In this document: piece by piece, positions 26,149 to 36,698 of the stretch
How the letters are laid out: each line of letters opens with the position of its first letter
Numbering within the stretch: the stretch's first letter is position 1
Program-made: the position numbers and the translations under genes
Notes under the pieces: generated by a model
Databases searched by the model: none
The model's input: only the letters and a program-made list of their open reading frames with translations
What the model was told of the DNA's origin: nothing
DNA from: RPQJ01 sp044226195
GTDB taxonomy: Bacteria; Pseudomonadota; Gammaproteobacteria; Steroidobacterales; Steroidobacteraceae
Reading direction: 5' to 3'
NCBI GenBank assembly: GCA_044226195.1
Contig: JBGAHO010000016.1
Location: 10,612-74,611 of the forward strand
DNA: 64,000 nucleotides

Positions 26149-27278
26149 GAGCGCGCCGTCTCGAGCACCAGCCACTCGACGACCTTGCGCAGAGCCTCCT
26201 GCTCGCTGGCGCCCTGCCCCAGCGCTTCGTCGTACACCCGCAGCTGGCAATGCGCGCTGGTGCCCCGCCGAGGGATCTCGCGCAGGCCGTCGATCTCCGC
26301 CTCGCAGCCGAGCGCGATCGCGTCCTCGCGCACCAGCGCGAGGATCTCCTCCAGCAGCTCCGCGAACGGCACGATGCGCTGCCGGCCGAGATCCAGCAGT
26401 CCCGCGTCGAACGAATAGCGCATGGCGCGCCAGCGGTTCTCGCCCACCAGCAACGCAGGATAGCTGCGCCAGCGCTGGTTGCCCTGGCGCAGCCGGAACA
26501 GCATCCGCAACAGGCACTGGTTCAGCGCGGCGAGCCGCACGGCGTCGTCGAGGCGGGTGCAGCAGTCGAGCAGGCGCGTCTCCAGCGTCGGATAGCGCGC
26601 GCTCGGCCGCAGGTCCCACCAGATGCGCGAGGTGTCGACGATCACCCCGGTCTCGATGAGCGTGTCGGTGTGCCGGCGGTACTCGCTCCAGCTGTCGAAG
26701 CGCTCCGGCAGGCCCGTGCGCGGCACGCCGTTGAACACCATCAGCCGGAACGACATGAGTCCCGTCCGCTCGCCTTCCCAGAACGGCGAGCTGCAGGACA
26801 GCGCGAGCAGGTGCGGGAGGAAATACGTCAGCTGGTTCATCAGGTCGATGCGCAGCTCGTCGTCCTCGATGCCGACGTGCACGTGCAGCCCGCAGATCAT
26901 CATGCGTCGCGCCGCGCCCTGCATCTCCTCGAGCAGCGCGACGTAGCGCTCCTTGTCGGTCCGCTTCTGCTTGGCGCTGAGGGAAAACGGATGGCTGGAC
27001 GCGGCGATCGGCGCGAGGCCGTAGCGCGCGGCTTCCTCGATCACCGCGCGGCGCAGCGCGGCGAGTTCGCGCCGGACCTCGGCCGCCGTGCGGCAGACCG
27101 GCGTGGCGACCTCCACCTGCGAGCGCAGGAACTCCGGGAATGCCCGGCCCCCGGTGCGATCGTGCAGGTCGGCGAAGAACCGCGGCGGCGGTTCGCTCGC
27201 GACGGCCCCGGTCTCCCGGTCGACGAGCAGGTATTCCTCCTCCACACCCAGCGTCAGCGGCGGCTCGCGCGTGGCCAT
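26145..27278 (-). CDS. ybdK: YbdK-type carboxylate-amine ligase (GCS2 family)
   Basis: Member of the glutamate-cysteine ligase type 2 family; E. coli YbdK has weak gamma-glutamylcysteine ligase activity, but the true substrate is unknown. The 377-residue product starts with LTLGVEEEYLLVD, the family signature holding the metal Glu residues, and continues with QVEVATPVC, GLHVHVGI and the C-terminal basic/Arg-rich active-site strand (ALLVGENRWRAMRYS). The ATG overlaps the amidohydrolase stop by ATGA. Co-expression with an N-formylglutamate amidohydrolase-like protein hints at a glutamyl-amide substrate (inference). Confidence 0.87.
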   Translation of the reverse strand: MATREPPLTLGVEEEYLLVDRETGAVASEPPPRFFADLHDRTGGRAFPEFLRSQVEVATPVCRTAAEVRRELAALRRAVIEEAARYGLAPIAASSHPFSLSAKQKRTDKERYVALLEEMQGAARRMMICGLHVHVGIEDDELRIDLMNQLTYFLPHLLALSCSSPFWEGERTGLMSFRLMVFNGVPRTGLPERFDSWSEYRRHTDTLIETGVIVDTSRIWWDLRPSARYPTLETRLLDCCTRLDDAVRLAALNQCLLRMLFRLRQGNQRWRSYPALLVGENRWRAMRYSFDAGLLDLGRQRIVPFAELLEEILALVREDAIALGCEAEIDGLREIPRRGTSAHCQLRVYDEALGQGASEQEALRKVVEWLVLETARS

Positions 27279-28120
27279 CAGGCGGACTCCGGACGCAATG
27301 GACGGTGGACCCCGGGGTCGCCGAGCAGCGGAGCGATCTGCGCCGCGAGCAACCGGACCCAGCGCTCCACGCCGGCCGGCGACTCGAGCTGGTCCTGGCG
27401 CACCTCGAGGCACAGGTGGGGCAGGCCGGCACGCTCGGCGTGGTGATCGATCGTGTAATCCGACGGGTGCTTGCCGCTGTAGGGCTGGTTGTCGCCGACG
27501 ACCAGCCCCTCGACGGCGGACAGGCCGCGCATCAGGCGCCGCGCATTCGCCTCGTCCTGGTCCCACAGGACGCCGACGTGCCACGGCCGTCGCGCGCCAT
27601 CACCGAGCGACGGCGTGAAGCTGTGCACCGCGATGACCAGCGGCCGCACGCCGCGCGCGCGATGCGCCGCCAGCATCGCCGCGATGCATTCGTGGTACGG
27701 GTCGAACAGGTTCGCGAGACGCAGGCGACGCGCCGTCTCGTCGAGGCCCCGATTGCCCGGGATCGGGCACCCGTCGCTGGTCTCGCGGAAGGCCTGGGTA
27801 TCGTCGGGTGCGCGATTGCAGTCCACGACCAGCCGCGAATAGCCGGCCAGGACCGCCGGCGCATCGAGCGCGTCGGCGAGGCCGCGGGTCAGTTCCCCGG
27901 CCCCGATGTCCCAGGCGATGTGCTGCCACGTCGCCAGTTCCGGCAGGCCGAGCCGGCCGAGGCGACTCGGAAAGGCCCGGCTCGCGTGGTCGCAGACCAG
28001 CAGCGCCGGCGCCCGCCCCTGCGGCCGCAGGACCACGAACGGCGCGGGGTCGTCCGCAGCCAGCAGGGAGGTCGTGGCCGGTTCGGCGTCGGGGTGGTTC
28101 AAGGGAGGTCGCGAGGCCAA
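27278..28120 (-). CDS. N-formylglutamate amidohydrolase-like protein
   Basis: A 280-residue zinc hydrolase-like protein of the FGase superfamily, which releases glutamate from N-formylglutamate in histidine catabolism. Visible are LLVCDHASRAFP (Asp/His metal region), WDIGAGELTRGLAD, VDCNRAPDD and IAVHSFTPSL. No other hut genes are nearby, and a pairing with YbdK- and DusA-type genes is seen in the order here, so a role other than histidine degradation is likely. TAAAAT at 28132-28137 is a possible -10 and would give an almost leaderless message. A perfect CRP-type site lies 44 bp upstream. Confidence 0.8.
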   Translation of the reverse strand: MASRPPLNHPDAEPATTSLLAADDPAPFVVLRPQGRAPALLVCDHASRAFPSRLGRLGLPELATWQHIAWDIGAGELTRGLADALDAPAVLAGYSRLVVDCNRAPDDTQAFRETSDGCPIPGNRGLDETARRLRLANLFDPYHECIAAMLAAHRARGVRPLVIAVHSFTPSLGDGARRPWHVGVLWDQDEANARRLMRGLSAVEGLVVGDNQPYSGKHPSDYTIDHHAERAGLPHLCLEVRQDQLESPAGVERWVRLLAAQIAPLLGDPGVHRPLRPESA

Positions 28121-28427
28121 TGGGGACGGGCATTTTACCGAATCGGCCTGCCGGCCAGCGGGATGTGACGCGATTCACACCGACCGGCGCACCCTCGGCC
28201 TACCATCGGTGGCCATCCGTGGGGCGGATGCGCGAGAGGCTGGCGCGACAGGGATGAATCGGCTGTTCGACAAGGCGACCCGTGATCGCCGCGTGCTCCG
28301 TTGGCTCGGCACGCGGCCGGTGGACGACGTGCGCGCGGCGGAACGCCGTTCACGCGCGACGACCGGCTTGCGCCCGCGCCGGGTCGACCCGTTGCCGGCC
28401 CGCCCGCCCCGCTGACGTGGCACGCGA
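28121..28427. other. Divergent regulatory region between FGase-like and GGDEF/EAL genes
   Basis: A 307-bp region with no supported gene. It holds a minus-strand TAAAAT (28132-28137) and a perfect CRP-family palindrome (28164-28179). A short open frame (28254-28415, 53 codons) lacks a convincing ribosome site and looks non-coding. The plus-strand promoter for the GGDEF/EAL gene is not obvious. Confidence 0.5.
28164..28179. promoter_or_regulatory. Perfect CRP/Vfr/Clp-type binding site
   Basis: TGTGA-CGCGAT-TCACA has both half-sites exactly matching the CRP consensus with the correct 6-bp spacer. Its centre is about 46 bp upstream of the possible start of the amidohydrolase transcript and 256 bp upstream of the GGDEF/EAL ATG. 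No CRP gene is in the window. Confidence 0.75.
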
Positions 28428-31400
28428 ATGAACCTGCACCCGCTCCTCCGCCAGCAGTTCGAGAAGTCACGCGACGATGGCGGGCAGTTCGACCTCCGCA
28501 CCCTGCTTGGACTGATCAGCTCCGCATATGGCGAGTGGGACGAGGAGCGCAAGGGCGTGGTGCGCTCGATGCGCCTGCTCGCGGACGAGACCAACGCCTT
28601 CACGCGCGAAGTGCGTGAGAGCGCCGAAGCGCAGCTGCAGGTCATCCTCGACCACGTCAAGGACGCGATCCTGACGGTCGACGAGACCGGCCGCATCCAG
28701 ACGCTGAACACCACGGCCGAACGCATCTTCGGCTTCGCCGAGGATGAGGTCCGCGGCCGCAAGCTCGACCTGCTGATCCCGTCCCTGGCGCGCCAGCCCG
28801 AGATCGTGGCCGCGCTCGACGAACTGGCGGAATCGCTCGAGAACACCCAAGTCGACCTGGCCCCGCGCGAGACCAAGGGCCGCAATCGCGGGGGAGCACT
28901 GTTCGACGCGGAAATCGGCGTCAGCAAGGTGCGCCTCGACGACCGCGAGGTCTTCGTCGTGTGCCTGCGCGACACCACCGACCGCAAGCTGGCCGAGGCC
29001 GCGATCCGCGAGAGCGAGGCCCGCTACCGAACCCTCGTCGAGAACGCGCCCGAGGCCATCGTCGTGCTGGACGTGGACCTCGGACGCTTCGTCGAGTGCA
29101 ACGACAACGCGGTCCGCTTCTTCAAGATGACCCGCGAGGAACTGCTCGCGATCGGGCCGGAGAAGATCAGTCCGCCAGACCAGGCGGACGGCACCCCGTC
29201 GTTCGGCGTGCAACGCGGCCACATCGACCGCGCGCTCGCAGGCGAGGCGCCGAACTTCGAGTGGACGCATCGCGATGCCCTCGGCCACGACATTCCGTGC
29301 GAAGTGCGCCTCGTCCGCCTGCCCTCCTCCAGCCGGCGCCTGATCCGCGGCAGCATCACCGACATCACCGAGCGCAAGCGCAGCGAGTTCCTCGCGGCCG
29401 GCGAGCGGCGCGTGTTCGAACGCATCACCGGCAATGTCGATCTCGGGGTCACGCTCGAGGCCCTCACCGAGACGGCCGAACGCGTGACGCCCGAAGCCTG
29501 GTGCACGGTCTGCCTGGTCGACGCCGAGGCCAACGTGCTGCAGCTGGCCGCGGGCCGCCGCATCCCGCCGCCGTTCGCCGCCGCGCTCGAGCGCATCGAG
29601 GTCGGCCCCCGCAACGGCTCGTGCGCCGCCGCGATCTTCCTGCAGCGGCAGGTCATCGTCGCGGAGATCGCCCGCGACGCGCTCTGGGAGCACCCGCGCC
29701 TCGGCGCGCTCGAGGCCGGGCTGCGCGCCTGCTGGTCGACGCCCATCCGCGCGTCGGACGGCCGCATGCTCGGCACGCTGGCCCTGTATTTCCGCCAGCC
29801 CCGCAGCCCGCTGCGGCGCGACTTCGAGCTCATGAGCCGCCTCACCGCGCTGGCGGCGATCGCGATCGAGCGCAAGCGCTCGGAGCAGGCCCTGCGGCGC
29901 AGCGAGTCGCAGTACCGCGGCCTGTTCGAGAACGTGGTCGAAGGCGTCTACCGCTCGAGCGTCGACGGCCGCTTCGAGTCGGTCAACCCGGCGCTCGTCG
30001 CCATGTTCGGCTACGGCGCCACCGAGGAGATGCTCGCGATCCGCGCGACCGTCGACATCTACGCCCAGCCGGAGGACCGCGACCGCATCGTGGCGGCACT
30101 GCATCGCGACGGCATGGTGCGCGACGCCGAGTGCCAGATGCGCCGGCGCGACGGCTCGCTGATCACCGTGATCGAGAACGCACGCGTGGTGCGCGACGGC
30201 AACGGCGCGATCGAGGGCTACGAGGGCACCATCACCGACATCTCGGTGCGCAAGCGCGCCGAGCTGCAGCTGTACGAGGAGAAGGAGAAGGCCCAGGTCA
30301 CCCTGCAGTCGATCGGCGACGCGGTCATCACCGCGGACGCGGACGGCCGGGTCGAATACCTCAACCCGGTCGCCGAGGAGCTGACCGGCTGGGAGACGCG
30401 CGAGGCGGCCGGCCGGCCGGTGGCCGAGGTCTTCCGGGTGGTGAGCGAATCGACTCGCCAGCCGATCGACAGCCCGATCCTGCGCTGCCTGCAGGAGGGC
30501 CGGCTCGCCGAGATGCAGGAGCCGTCGCTGCTGATCAACCGGCGCGGCCAGGAGATCTCGATCCAGGACTCCGCCTCGCCGATCCGCGACCGCAGCGGAC
30601 GGCTGATCGGCGTCGTCATGGTGTTCCACGACGTCAGCCAGGAGCGACGCCTGCAGCGCGCCCTGGCGTACCAGGCCACCCACGACGCGCTGACCGGCCT
30701 CATCAACCGGCGCGAGTTCGAGCAGCGCCTGGCCGATGCGCTGCGCAGCGCGCGCGCGGACGAGCGCACGAACCACGTGCTGATGTACCTCGACCTCGAC
30801 CAGTTCAAGGTCGTCAACGACACCTGCGGGCACCAGGCGGGCGACCGGCTGCTGAAGCAGATCACCAGCGTGCTGCAGACCCGCATTCGCACCACCGACA
30901 CCCTCGCCCGCCTCGGCGGCGACGAGTTCGGCGTCCTGCTGCAGGACTGCACGCTCGACATGGCGGCCCGCATCGCGGAGAACCTGCGCCAGGCGATCCG
31001 CGATTTCCGCTTCGTGTGGCAGGACCGCGTGATGAACGTGGGCGTCTCGATCGGACTCGCCGAGGTCAACGCACTCGCGGAGACCCCGGCGTCGGTGATG
31101 AGCGCCGCGGACGTGGCCTGCTATTCCGCGAAGGAGTCCGGCCGCAATCGCGTCCAGACCTACGCCGAGGGACGGGCGCCGGAGCGGCACCGCGAGATGC
31201 AGTGGGTGTCGCGCATCAACCGGGCCTGCGAGGAGAACCGCCTGGTGCTGCTGTGCCAGCCGATCGTGCCCATCCGGCACGGGGCCCGGGTCGAGCGGCA
31301 CTTCGAACTGCTGCTGCGCATGCGCGACGAGAACGGCGAGCTGGTGCGCCCGTCGGAATTCATCCCGGCCGCCGAGCGCTTCAACCTGATGCCGGCGATC

Positions 31401-32003
31401 GACCGCTGGGTGGTGCGGCAGGCCTGCACCCGCCACGTCCACCGGCGCAGCGACGAGGGCCGCCGCTCGCATTTCACGCTGGCCGTGAACGTCTCGCCGA
31501 CCACGATCAACGACGAGCAGTTCCTCGACTACGTCATCGCCGAGATCACCGCGGCCGACATGAGCCCCGGCGCGCTGTGCTTCGAACTGACCGAGGCGGC
31601 CGCCATGACCGGACTCGCCGCGGCCACGCGCTTCATCAAGGAGCTGAAGGCCCGCGGCTGCCGCTTCTCGCTCGATGACTTCGGCAGCGGCATGTCCTCG
31701 TTCATGTTCCTGAAGAACCTGCCGGTCGACTTCCTGAAGATCGACGGGCAGTTCGTGCACAACGTGATCCAGGACCCGATCGACCGCAGCATGGTCGAGG
31801 CAATCGCCCGCATCGGCAACGCCATGGGCATCGCCACCATCGCCGAACGCGTGGACTCGCCGGACGTGCTGCAGTGCCTCGCCGAGATCGGCGTGCAGTA
31901 CGCGCAGGGCAACTACATCAGCGCGCCGCAGCCGATCGATCTGCTCGGCCCGCTGATCGACGTGGCCTCGATGCCGCCGATGACGGCGGACCGCGTCGCC
32001 TGA
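28428..32003 (+). CDS. PAS-PAS-GAF-PAS-PAS-GGDEF-EAL c-di-GMP turnover protein
   Basis: A 1191-residue cytoplasmic multi-sensor with no membrane segment. After a unique N-terminus (1-65) come PAS1 (about 70-180), PAS2 (195-315), GAF (325-480), PAS3 (490-610), PAS4 (620-735), GGDEF (750-905; RLGGDEFGVLL near 830) and EAL (920-1165). The GGDEF site is intact. The EAL signature reads FELLLRM, keeping the key Glu, and the other metal and catalytic residues are present (NVSP, FELTEAA, DDFGSG, DFLKIDG, IAERVDS). Both synthesis and breakdown of c-di-GMP are therefore possible. No RxxD inhibitory site is obvious before GGDEF. Confidence 0.92.
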   Translation: MNLHPLLRQQFEKSRDDGGQFDLRTLLGLISSAYGEWDEERKGVVRSMRLLADETNAFTREVRESAEAQLQVILDHVKDAILTVDETGRIQTLNTTAERIFGFAEDEVRGRKLDLLIPSLARQPEIVAALDELAESLENTQVDLAPRETKGRNRGGALFDAEIGVSKVRLDDREVFVVCLRDTTDRKLAEAAIRESEARYRTLVENAPEAIVVLDVDLGRFVECNDNAVRFFKMTREELLAIGPEKISPPDQADGTPSFGVQRGHIDRALAGEAPNFEWTHRDALGHDIPCEVRLVRLPSSSRRLIRGSITDITERKRSEFLAAGERRVFERITGNVDLGVTLEALTETAERVTPEAWCTVCLVDAEANVLQLAAGRRIPPPFAAALERIEVGPRNGSCAAAIFLQRQVIVAEIARDALWEHPRLGALEAGLRACWSTPIRASDGRMLGTLALYFRQPRSPLRRDFELMSRLTALAAIAIERKRSEQALRRSESQYRGLFENVVEGVYRSSVDGRFESVNPALVAMFGYGATEEMLAIRATVDIYAQPEDRDRIVAALHRDGMVRDAECQMRRRDGSLITVIENARVVRDGNGAIEGYEGTITDISVRKRAELQLYEEKEKAQVTLQSIGDAVITADADGRVEYLNPVAEELTGWETREAAGRPVAEVFRVVSESTRQPIDSPILRCLQEGRLAEMQEPSLLINRRGQEISIQDSASPIRDRSGRLIGVVMVFHDVSQERRLQRALAYQATHDALTGLINRREFEQRLADALRSARADERTNHVLMYLDLDQFKVVNDTCGHQAGDRLLKQITSVLQTRIRTTDTLARLGGDEFGVLLQDCTLDMAARIAENLRQAIRDFRFVWQDRVMNVGVSIGLAEVNALAETPASVMSAADVACYSAKESGRNRVQTYAEGRAPERHREMQWVSRINRACEENRLVLLCQPIVPIRHGARVERHFELLLRMRDENGELVRPSEFIPAAERFNLMPAIDRWVVRQACTRHVHRRSDEGRRSHFTLAVNVSPTTINDEQFLDYVIAEITAADMSPGALCFELTEAAAMTGLAAATRFIKELKARGCRFSLDDFGSGMSSFMFLKNLPVDFLKIDGQFVHNVIQDPIDRSMVEAIARIGNAMGIATIAERVDSPDVLQCLAEIGVQYAQGNYISAPQPIDLLGPLIDVASMPPMTADRVA

Positions 32004-32022
32004 CCCCGGCCGGTCCGGGGTC
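32002..32022. terminator. GC-rich hairpin between convergent genes
   Basis: GACCCCGG and CCGGGGTC (8-bp stem, 5-nt loop) overlap the GGDEF/EAL stop and lie 10 bp before the end of typA. There is no T-run, so it may be a weak bidirectional terminator or only an RNA-end stabiliser. Confidence 0.35.
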
Positions 32023-32031
32023 GGCCCCGTA

Positions 32032-33873
<1,842 letters not shown>

Positions 33874-33994
33874 GGGGGATGCGCCGGGGGGCCAAAAGGG
33901 CGCGGAGTATACCGGATTTGGCCGCCGACGCCGGATCGGCCGGCGCGTCAGCTCACGGCGACGTCCCGCGGGGCCGGCGGGGCCCCGCCCCGGG

Positions 33995-34621
33995 TCACTG
34001 CTGCGGCTTGGGCTCCGACGCCGGCATCGGCTCGACCGCCTGTCCGGCTGCATCCGTCTGCGGCGCGGGCTTGGCCACGGCGGGCGCCGTGCCGAGGACG
34101 ACCGGCACCGAGAAGGTGCGCACCTCGGTCTGGATCTGCGAAATCATCCGGGCCAGCACGCTCACGTAATACGTGCCGTCCGCATCCGCCTGCACCGTGA
34201 CCTTCTGCGTGTACGGCGTGGCGGCCTGCACCTTGTCGAACTTGAACGTGCCCTGCTGCACGACGGCGAGGCCGGGCATGCCCGTCACCTCGACTTCGAG
34301 TGTGTCCGCCGGCAGCCGCGGCTCGAACACGAGTTCGATCTCGAACGGCACGCCCACCTGCGGCTTGGCCGCGAGGTCGTACTTCAGGTCGACCGGGGCC
34401 GACGTCTTGCCGCTGATGACGGCGGTCGCGAGGCGCGGATCGTCGTCGACCGCCACGGTGGCCGCCGGCTTGCTCGCCTGCTCCTGGGCCGGGCGCGTCT
34501 TGACCCGGACCTTGGCGCCGCCGTCGTCCTTGCCGCCACAGGCGGTGAGGCCGAACGCGGCGACGAGCCCGGCGAGGGCGAGCGGAAGGAAGCGGGCGTG
34601 GCCGTGCGTGGGTGCGTTCAT
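33995..34621 (-). CDS. Predicted lipoprotein of unknown function
   Basis: A 208-residue lipoprotein: signal peptide with lipobox GLTAC at about residues 24-28, then a charged linker (KVRVKTRPAQEQ). One beta-rich domain follows (about 65-180; VGVPFEIELVFEPRLPADTLEVEV, TYYVSVLARM) and then a Pro/Ala/Gln-rich tail. The domain looks like an Ig/DUF11-type fold, but I do not recognise a named family. The start at 34621 gives the signal peptide. It follows the PKD-protein gene by 22 bp on the same strand, so the two may be co-expressed. Confidence 0.75.
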   Translation of the reverse strand: MNAPTHGHARFLPLALAGLVAAFGLTACGGKDDGGAKVRVKTRPAQEQASKPAATVAVDDDPRLATAVISGKTSAPVDLKYDLAAKPQVGVPFEIELVFEPRLPADTLEVEVTGMPGLAVVQQGTFKFDKVQAATPYTQKVTVQADADGTYYVSVLARMISQIQTEVRTFSVPVVLGTAPAVAKPAPQTDAAGQAVEPMPASEPKPQQ

Positions 34622-34643
34622 GCGTTTCTCTACCGGTCGGTGC

Positions 34644-36614
34644 TCAACCCGTGAGGGTGACGTTGTAACACGTCCTGCCGCGGGCCGTCCCCGTCGCAGG
34701 TGCCTCGATGTGACTGTATTCATAGACTTCGATCACGTAGTCGCCCGCATCGAGCGTGCGCACGAGGTCTTCCTGGTTCGCGTTGGACGACTCCGCCGTC
34801 GCGATCGCGCCGCCCTTGAACAGCACGATGTCCGGGTCCGGCGTGACCTGGCCCGGCGTCGTGTCGGACTGGCCGGCGTTGAAGGCCGCGTGGATCGTCG
34901 CGTTGACCGTGCCCGCCAGCGAGAACTTCAGGAACCGCCGGTTGGCCACCTTGTTGTAGAAGCCCTCGTTGCGATTGCCGCAGACCGTCACCGTCGAACC
35001 GTTGAGCGCGATGTTCGTGTAGAGCGGCAGGGCGTCGCCGTTGCTGCCCGTGTTGGTCTCCGTCGTGGCGAACGCATCCATGGTGTTCGCGACCATGCCG
35101 CGACTGCCGACCAGGGTGTTGATCGCCGCCGCGTCGGCCGGCCGCGCGGTCTTGAGCGCGACGACCAGCGGGAACACGCTGGTGAGCGGCTGGCCGGTGC
35201 GCAGCGTGGTGCGGAATGCGCTGAAGATCACCGAGTACGGCAGGTTGACGTTGTCGTTCGTGTCGGCATTGCCGTCCCACAGGTCCCAGGCGAGACCAGC
35301 CTGCGTCGACTCGTTGAACCAGCCGGCCGGGTTGACCGACGTGGTCTCGAGATTGAACGAACTGTCATTGCCCTGGCTCGTGCCGTTCGAGTCGCGATAG
35401 ACCGGATCGCCGTTGAGGGCCATGCCGGAGAACGCGTTCGCGTAGCCTTCGCTCAGCGCCACGCGCATGTCGAGCTTCTCGCCGAACGAGTGGGCCCCGC
35501 CGACCGTGTCGTCGCGGCTGGTGGCGTCCTGCAGGTAGTGCTGGAACTCGTGCGTCAGCACGTGCTCGTCGTACTCGTCCGTGTCGACACCGTCCTGGCC
35601 GAGGACGTAGATGCCGCCCTGCGCGCCCGTCTGGTACTGCGTGGTCTGGATGTTGCCGGTCGCCGGCGTGAAGTCGTTCGACGAGTGGTTCTGCGGGCTC
35701 CAGAAGACATCCAGCGCCGGCAGCGCAATATTCGCGTCGCCGCCCTGAGTCACCACGAACTGCACCGCGGAATAGAGCGAATCCAGGATCGCGAACGGCG
35801 CCGCCACGCGTGTGCTCGTGTAGCTGGTGCCCTGCAAATCCGGCCAGCCCGAATCCGCCAGCAGGTTCTTCGTGACATCCGCCGTACCGGTGTTGAACGA
35901 GGCCGTGTCCATGACGTACAGCGCGTTCGAATTCGTGTTGTTCTTCACCTGGACGTTCCAGGTGGCACCCGAGGCGGAGCGCGTCTGCGCCTTGGCGCGG
36001 ACCTTGACGTCGGTGCTCACCGGCGCGGTGTCGAACGAGTAATCGCCAGTCGCGTTGGTCGTCGTGGTGAAGAGCACGCTCGAATCGGAACTCTTCAGCA
36101 GTTCGACCACGATGCCGCGGGCCGGAGCCGCGGTCGTCCGCGTGTAGTCGAGGCCGTTGCCCGCGCTCGTCGAGAACGGCACGCGCTCGTACGTGATGCG
36201 GCCGCTCACCTTCACGTTGGGCGGCGGCGGGCCCGATGTCACCGAGACGGTCTGCTGCGTGGTCCCCGTCTTGCCGCCATTGTCCCGCACCGTCAGCGTG
36301 ATGGTGAACGTGCCCGCGGCGCTGTAGTCGTGCGAGGTGGTCACGCCCGAACCCGTGGAACTGTCCCCGAAATTCCAGCTGTAGCTGGTGATCGACCCGT
36401 CCGCATCGCTGGAGGCGGAGGCGTTCACCGCGACCGTCAGCGGTGCCTGTCCCGAACTCGGCGAGACCGTGAAGGAAGCGACCGGCGCCTGGTTGCCGCC
36501 GCCACCACCGCCACCGCCTCCTCCACCACCGCAGGCGGAGAGGACCAGCGTGGCTGCCAGGACGAGCGCGGCGGGCAGGCGTGCGACGAGGAAGCCGGGA
36601 AAGTGTTGCTTCAC
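34644..36614 (-). CDS. PKD-domain lipoprotein with HExxH motif, putative surface metalloprotease
   Basis: A 656-residue lipoprotein (lipobox VLSAC), GTG start. After the lipid Cys comes a run of 12 Gly encoded by mixed codons, then a PKD domain (about 40-125; ISSYSWNFGD-like block SITSYSWNFGD and TLTVRDNGGKTG). A carboxypeptidase-regulatory-like strand region (about 130-230; KVSGRITYE, GDYSFDTAPV) is next. A C-terminal domain with HEFQHYLQ near 354-361 follows, and a later EGYANAFSG could supply the third ligand of a gluzincin-like site. The last 120 residues resemble a pre-peptidase C-terminal domain (DAGDYVIEVYEY). Protease activity is inference. Confidence 0.8.
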   Translation of the reverse strand: MKQHFPGFLVARLPAALVLAATLVLSACGGGGGGGGGGGGNQAPVASFTVSPSSGQAPLTVAVNASASSDADGSITSYSWNFGDSSTGSGVTTSHDYSAAGTFTITLTVRDNGGKTGTTQQTVSVTSGPPPPNVKVSGRITYERVPFSTSAGNGLDYTRTTAAPARGIVVELLKSSDSSVLFTTTTNATGDYSFDTAPVSTDVKVRAKAQTRSASGATWNVQVKNNTNSNALYVMDTASFNTGTADVTKNLLADSGWPDLQGTSYTSTRVAAPFAILDSLYSAVQFVVTQGGDANIALPALDVFWSPQNHSSNDFTPATGNIQTTQYQTGAQGGIYVLGQDGVDTDEYDEHVLTHEFQHYLQDATSRDDTVGGAHSFGEKLDMRVALSEGYANAFSGMALNGDPVYRDSNGTSQGNDSSFNLETTSVNPAGWFNESTQAGLAWDLWDGNADTNDNVNLPYSVIFSAFRTTLRTGQPLTSVFPLVVALKTARPADAAAINTLVGSRGMVANTMDAFATTETNTGSNGDALPLYTNIALNGSTVTVCGNRNEGFYNKVANRRFLKFSLAGTVNATIHAAFNAGQSDTTPGQVTPDPDIVLFKGGAIATAESSNANQEDLVRTLDAGDYVIEVYEYSHIEAPATGTARGRTCYNVTLTG

Positions 36615-36646
36615 GGGGTATCCACGGTCAGTGAAGGGTGCTTCAC
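36609..36646. promoter_or_regulatory. Three CTTCAC/GTGAAG copies at the start of the PKD-lipoprotein gene
   Basis: GTGAAG-GGTG-CTTCAC (36631-36646) is a perfect 6+4+6 inverted repeat, and a further CTTCAC (36609-36614) covers the start codon. A TATCCT just upstream on the minus strand could be the -10, which would put the repeat over the transcript start. Operator function is inference. Confidence 0.3.
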
Positions 36647-36698
36647 GAGGATAGCATGCGACCCTGCGTGCACACCTTGCGACGCCGGCGCCCCCGCG

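Noticed and set aside
28254..28415. Possible 53-residue protein upstream of the GGDEF/EAL gene
   Set aside because: No convincing ribosome-binding site, Arg-rich composition typical of out-of-frame GC-rich DNA, and it lies in a regulatory region.
36529..36570. Poly-glycine stretch considered as a phase-variable DNA tract
   Set aside because: The 12 Gly codons mix GGC, GGT and GGA, so there is no simple repeat for slippage.
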